Below are positions 14,441 through 17,253 of a stretch of DNA of 17,253 nt, piece by piece. Both the position numbers and the translations under genes were made by a program. The stretch spans positions 1 to 17,253 of the forward strand of contig JBAXIG010000033.1 of assembly GCA_037138535.1 (NCBI GenBank), written 5' to 3'. The notes under the pieces are model-generated. The model was not told where the DNA came from, ran no database searches, and saw only the letters and a program-made list of their open reading frames with translations. Position 1 is the stretch's first letter. Each line of letters opens with the position of its first letter. Source of the DNA: GCA-2737595 sp037138535. GTDB taxonomy: Bacteria > Actinomycetota > Actinomycetes > Nanopelagicales > Nanopelagicaceae.

Positions 14441-14989
14441 TCAATTGGCGAGAATTTGTTGCGCTTTATCTAACAGACGAACCAGCGCAAAATCACAATC
14501 ATGTGGAAGCTCGTTTGAGTTAAACCACTTCAAGTCGAGTGATTCATCGCTGATCGCAATTTCCTCATCTCCTTGTGCTACGAGAACAAATTGCACATCA
14601 AGGTGAGTAACAAGTCCATCGCCACGACAATTGATGGTGTGCGCATCGAGTTGCACTGGCCCATCTATCAAGAAATCAAAGTGCGTGAGTCCAGATTCTT
14701 CGCGCGCTTCACGAAGTGCGGCATCCTCTAGGGAGGCATCGCTGACTTCACAGTGGCCACCGAGTTGGAGCCACCGCCCCACCTTCGGATGTAGCGTCAA
14801 TAAAACTTTTTTCCGCGCGTGATCCAGCACTAAGGCACTTACGGTGATGTGGGCAGCTATGCACTTCTTTTCAAAGGCATCGTCGTTTACTTCGATATGT
14901 CGTAAGTAGCGTTGACGCAGGTCAAGTTGGCCCAATTCGCCATCATTAAATGTTGAAAGGGTCTTCAGCGCGTTGGTGCGTAGGCTCAT
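14441..14989 (-). CDS. Nudix hydrolase
   Basis: A 182-residue Nudix protein. The box runs 77-101: GGHCEVSDASLEDAAL then REAREESGL. The one-residue-longer spacing and the Asp in SDAS are typical of a common actinobacterial subgroup (GGH-x-DPGD-x-S). The REAREES glutamates that bind the metal are intact. The substrate cannot be read from sequence; the family hydrolyses nucleoside diphosphates linked to another group. The ATG overlaps the stop of the upstream DUF2342 gene by ATGA (14986-14989), so the two are translationally coupled. It has no intrinsic terminator of its own on this strand; the stem just beyond its stop belongs to the small RNA on the other strand. Confidence 0.85.
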   Translation of the reverse strand: MSLRTNALKTLSTFNDGELGQLDLRQRYLRHIEVNDDAFEKKCIAAHITVSALVLDHARKKVLLTLHPKVGRWLQLGGHCEVSDASLEDAALREAREESGLTHFDFLIDGPVQLDAHTINCRGDGLVTHLDVQFVLVAQGDEEIAISDESLDLKWFNSNELPHDCDFALVRLLDKAQQILAN

Positions 14990-16200
14990 GCGGGATCGAG
15001 TCCTGAGAGATCATCGGGGGCGCTAGTGGAGGAGAGGAAAGCTGCGGGATCTTGTATCTCAATGGCTGCGGGGAGGAGGTCGGGATGGCTCCAGAGTTCA
15101 TCTCTTCCCTCGAGACCTTTGAGATCGAGTGCCACATTCCAGAAGTGCGTGGCTTCACGCGAAAGTCGAGGAGAGACTTCTAGCCCGACCAAACTTTGGA
15201 AAACCGTAGTTGTGGGATTGTGAGACACGCGCTTGCGACGCGAACTCTCTTCGAGGGCTACGTGGCTGGGGAGACGTTCTGCAATAGCAAGATGCACGAC
15301 GTGATTAACCCAACCTTCAAAGAGCGCGAGCAGTGTCTCCAGTTGAGCTAACGCACGTTCTTGTGCGGGAGTGGTTGCTGGGGTGAAAAGTGAACGAGGA
15401 TCAGCACCCTCTTGAAGTGCATTCATGACATCCATAGCTTGATCTGAAATTGCTTGCACATCTATTTGGATACCGCTGCCGTATGCAGTCACCGCATCTG
15501 TGAGGCGGCCCCTGAGCCAAGGCACTTCAGCAAGGAGGCGAGTGCCAGCGATTTCACGAAGTGCCAGAAAGAGACGGACATCGCGCATGTCAATCCCAAG
15601 GCCTTCACCCCACTCGTTCACGTTTGTGGGGATAAGCGCGGCTACACCATCTGCGGCCAAAGGAAGTGAAGTATCTGCACTTCCCGTAGTGAGTTTTGCG
15701 ACCGCAGCCACAGTGCCGCCCACTTGCTGGGCAAGGAGCATTCCGGTCATCTGTTGAAATACTCCTGCGAGTGGTCCTTGAGTCATTGCGGAGAGATCTA
15801 TCCCTTCGACCTGGCTTTCGGTCAAGCTCTTGGTAAGTCCGTCGGTGAGACTCTTTGACATAGGTGCGACCAGATTCATCCAGCCAGACATAGTCGATTC
15901 CACCCAGTCAGCTTTTGACCAAGCTTGAGGGATGCGCAGCGCGCTAGGAAATGCAGTGGTGTCGTTGATCCACAGATCTGCAAGATTGAGCGCCTCGGTT
16001 ACTTCAGCGAGATCTATATGGCCGATATATCGATCGTTGCCCAATTGACTGCGGGCGATGTCGCGAATGGTGGATTCGGGAAGCGCGCCTGGCTCGCCGC
16101 TGAACATCTTGCCGAGTTGGGTAAAGAGGGCGCCTAGGTCGGGCATGCCCTTACCTTCTTCATTACCGAAGCCGTCTCCAGTAAATCCAAAACCGCTCAT
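14986..16200 (-). CDS. DUF2342 / 'zinc-dependent metalloprotease' family protein
   Basis: A 404-residue protein of the actinobacterial family often labelled zinc-dependent metalloprotease or F420-biosynthesis-associated protein. Evidence is the glycine-rich N-terminus, NLADLWIND, AWSKADWVESTMSGW, the central LFLALREIAGTRLLAEVPWLRGRL (209-232), EGWVNHVV (295-302) and SHNPTTTVFQSLVGLEVSPRLSREATHFW near the C-terminus. In members I remember, the central motif is REAAH with a histidine thought to bind zinc; here it is REIAG, so activity is uncertain. No signal peptide is seen. The ATG at 16200 follows AAGGAGCG at good spacing. It is divergent from moaE and is the first gene of a pair with the Nudix hydrolase. 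Biological role unknown. Confidence 0.83.
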   Translation of the reverse strand: MSGFGFTGDGFGNEEGKGMPDLGALFTQLGKMFSGEPGALPESTIRDIARSQLGNDRYIGHIDLAEVTEALNLADLWINDTTAFPSALRIPQAWSKADWVESTMSGWMNLVAPMSKSLTDGLTKSLTESQVEGIDLSAMTQGPLAGVFQQMTGMLLAQQVGGTVAAVAKLTTGSADTSLPLAADGVAALIPTNVNEWGEGLGIDMRDVRLFLALREIAGTRLLAEVPWLRGRLTDAVTAYGSGIQIDVQAISDQAMDVMNALQEGADPRSLFTPATTPAQERALAQLETLLALFEGWVNHVVHLAIAERLPSHVALEESSRRKRVSHNPTTTVFQSLVGLEVSPRLSREATHFWNVALDLKGLEGRDELWSHPDLLPAAIEIQDPAAFLSSTSAPDDLSGLDPA

Positions 16201-16267
16201 CTGGCGCTCCTTTGCTCCTGCTGGCCGTATGTATGTAGATGGGTTACCTAACCGCCGCTATTAACCG

Positions 16268-16273
16268 TAACCT
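16268..16273 (+). promoter_or_regulatory. -10 element of a leaderless moaE promoter
   Basis: TAACCT ends 7 nt before the ATG at 16281. A weak -35 (TTACCT, 16244-16249) lies 18 nt upstream. No Shine-Dalgarno precedes the ATG, as expected for a leaderless start. Confidence 0.45.
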
Positions 16274-16280
16274 TGAAGAC

Positions 16281-16709
16281 ATGAATTCTCTTCCCGTACC
16301 CACCATAGAGATCTCGGAAAATCCGCTGAATCTCGATAAAGCCTATGAGGCGCTCGCAGATTCGCGCTCCGGAGGCGTTGCGCTCTTTGTGGGTCGCGTA
16401 CGACAAGAGAATGAAGGTAAGGCAGTTCGCGGGCTCACTTACACCGCCCATCCCTCCGCCTTGGACCGATTGGCCCAAGTGGTAGCCGAAGTCAACGCAG
16501 AGTTCACACCACTTCAAGTTATGGCTGCTCATCGCATAGGGGAGCTGGCGGTCGGAGAGATTGCGGTGATTTGTGGGGTGGCTACCGTCCATCGTGACGA
16601 TGCCTTTTCGGCCTGCCAACTACTCATAGATACGCTCAAGAATGAAGTTCCCATTTGGAAAGAAGAGTTTTACCTCGATGGAAGTACACATTGGGTCGGT
16701 ACGCCCTAG
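16281..16709 (+). CDS. moaE: Molybdopterin synthase catalytic subunit MoaE
   Basis: A 142-residue MoaE, the large subunit of molybdopterin synthase, which takes sulfur from thiocarboxylated MoaD to convert cyclic pyranopterin monophosphate into molybdopterin. Family marks are GGVALFVGRVRQENEGK (31-47), the AHRIGEL stretch and the C-terminal KNEVPIWKEEFYLDGS, with K120 and K127 at the positions of the active-site lysines of E. coli MoaE. I use the ATG at 16281 because TAACCT stands 7 nt upstream. The in-frame ATG at 16239 lacks a ribosome binding site and would lie on the presumed -35. No other molybdenum-cofactor gene is in the window. Confidence 0.88.
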   Translation: MNSLPVPTIEISENPLNLDKAYEALADSRSGGVALFVGRVRQENEGKAVRGLTYTAHPSALDRLAQVVAEVNAEFTPLQVMAAHRIGELAVGEIAVICGVATVHRDDAFSACQLLIDTLKNEVPIWKEEFYLDGSTHWVGTP

Positions 16710-16719
16710 GAATCTCAAC

Positions 16720-16725
16720 TACTCT
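16720..16725 (+). promoter_or_regulatory. Possible leaderless -10 element of the small membrane protein gene
   Basis: TACTCT lies 7 nt before the ATG at 16733. No good -35 or ribosome binding site is visible. It sits just after the moaE stop codon. Confidence 0.35.
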
Positions 16726-16732
16726 TTTCCTT

Positions 16733-16891
16733 ATGTCCGCACTCGTCTGGTTACTTATCCCGTTGGTAGCAACTGTGGCGGCAACCATTTACGTCATCTG
16801 GAAGGGCCGATCACGGGGACCAGCTAGCCCTTACACCACCATGTCTGACCATGAGCGCTTCAAGAAGGCTTTCGGCACAGATGAGAAATAG
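16733..16891 (+). CDS. Small single-pass membrane protein
   Basis: A 52-residue protein with one hydrophobic segment (residues 2-23, ALVWLLIPLVATVAATIYVI) followed by a basic WKGRSRG, which predicts an inner-membrane anchor with a short cytoplasmic tail. The tail ends SDHERFKKAF. Similar unnamed small proteins precede YlbL/Lon-like genes in other actinobacteria, as I recall. Function unknown. The ATG at 16733 is preferred to 16655, which would overlap the end of moaE. Its last four codons overlap the start of the next gene by 11 bases, so translation may be coupled. Confidence 0.65.
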   Translation: MSALVWLLIPLVATVAATIYVIWKGRSRGPASPYTTMSDHERFKKAFGTDEK

Positions 16892-17253
16892 GTTTGGAAA
16901 TATCACTTGGCACGGTTTGGTAAAAAGTGTTGCGGCACTCTGGGTAGTAGCTGCGCTCTTGATTCCACTCCCTTATGTGGTCTTTTCTCCCGGGCCACGA
17001 CGAATGTGCTCTCATCATACAAAGTGAAGAAAGTCAGCACTCCTTATATTCAGATTTCTGGTCATGAAACTTATCCAAGCGATGGGGAACTCCGTCTTAC
17101 AACGGTTTCCGTAACAAACCCAGATTATTCGGCACGTGCGCTGTATATTTTGCCGGCTTGGTTTAATAACGAATCAGTCGTGATGCCACGCGCAAGTATT
17201 TATGCGCCCACAAAGAGTTCTGCCGTGGTGAAAGAAGAAGAGAGTGCGGCAAT
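16881..17253 (+). CDS. YlbL/Lon-like PDZ protease, 5' part only, with a frameshift
   Basis: The N-terminal part of a membrane-anchored Lon-like (S16) PDZ protein, cut by the window end. From the ATG at 16881 the frame reads a short basic start, a transmembrane segment (SVAALWVVAALLIPLPYVV) and the family motif VFSPGP, then runs into TGA at 17025-17027. In the next frame, from 16997 to the window end, the sequence stays open and carries the expected continuation: ISGHETYPSDGELRLTTVSV, then VVMPRASIYAP and EEESAA. One base appears to be missing at GGGCC (16992-16996); one more C would restore S-P-G-P-T-T-N-V. A sequencing or assembly error is as likely as a real mutation. The PDZ and serine-lysine peptidase domains would lie beyond the window. 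Confidence 0.78.

Noticed and set aside
14247..14444. A 65-codon frame on the - strand with a TTG start overlapping the Nudix stop
   Set aside because: It has no family resemblance and overlaps the stem-loop and promoter of the candidate small RNA on the other strand, which explain the region better.
1..17253. Insertion sequences, integrases, CRISPR arrays, tRNA or rRNA genes
   Set aside because: I saw no transposase or integrase motifs, no regularly spaced repeats and no tRNA cloverleaf or rRNA sequence. The only tandem repeat is the short one near 12080.

Overview
The window looks like a chromosomal segment from a small-genome actinobacterium of moderate GC, about half by eye. The lineage signal is the gene set and its order: adnA-adnB, nudC, a mycoredoxin, uvrD2, whiB7, an ABC1 kinase, a ThiF-like protein, a DUF2342-type metalloprotease and a YlbL/Lon-like PDZ protein. 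From memory, this resembles the M. tuberculosis block around Rv3194-Rv3202. Tight packing, ATGA start/stop overlaps and several start codons placed 6-7 nt after a TANNNT box (leaderless-type starts) fit a streamlined free-living actinobacterium, for example a Nanopelagicales-like aquatic lineage. The exact taxon is inference.

Layout. 2-5391 (+): the C-terminal part of AdnA and complete AdnB, a double-strand-break-resecting helicase-nuclease. 5348-6960 (-): a two-gene unit of an endonuclease/exonuclease/phosphatase-fold hydrolase and a macrolide-phosphotransferase-like kinase, inserted between adnB and nudC. 6979-7854 (+): nudC. 7859-8110 (-): mycoredoxin, divergent from uvrD2 (8174-10162, +). 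10159-10692 (-): whiB7 with a long regulatory leader. 10698-13001 (-): ABC1 kinase and ThiF-like protein. 13121-14001 (-): DUF5679 zinc ribbon with a strong terminator, then a YgjP-type metallopeptidase. 14002-14440: a gene-poor stretch holding a candidate small RNA. 14441-16200 (-): Nudix hydrolase and DUF2342 protein. 16281-17253 (+): moaE, a small membrane protein and the start of a YlbL-like protease gene that carries a frameshift.

How the genes work together. The block is rich in DNA repair (AdnAB, UvrD2), nucleotide sanitation (NudC and a second Nudix), redox defence (mycoredoxin) and antibiotic-stress control (WhiB7, with a possible macrolide kinase nearby). The two best leads are non-coding. 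The whiB7 leader has a promoter, a 27-codon upstream ORF with a perfect ribosome binding site, an intrinsic terminator and a mutually exclusive antiterminator whose 5' arm lies under the last uORF codons. A separate candidate small RNA of about 84 nt at 14353-14436 has its own promoter, a closed rod-like fold starting at the predicted first nucleotide, and a U-tract; I cannot assign it to a known family.
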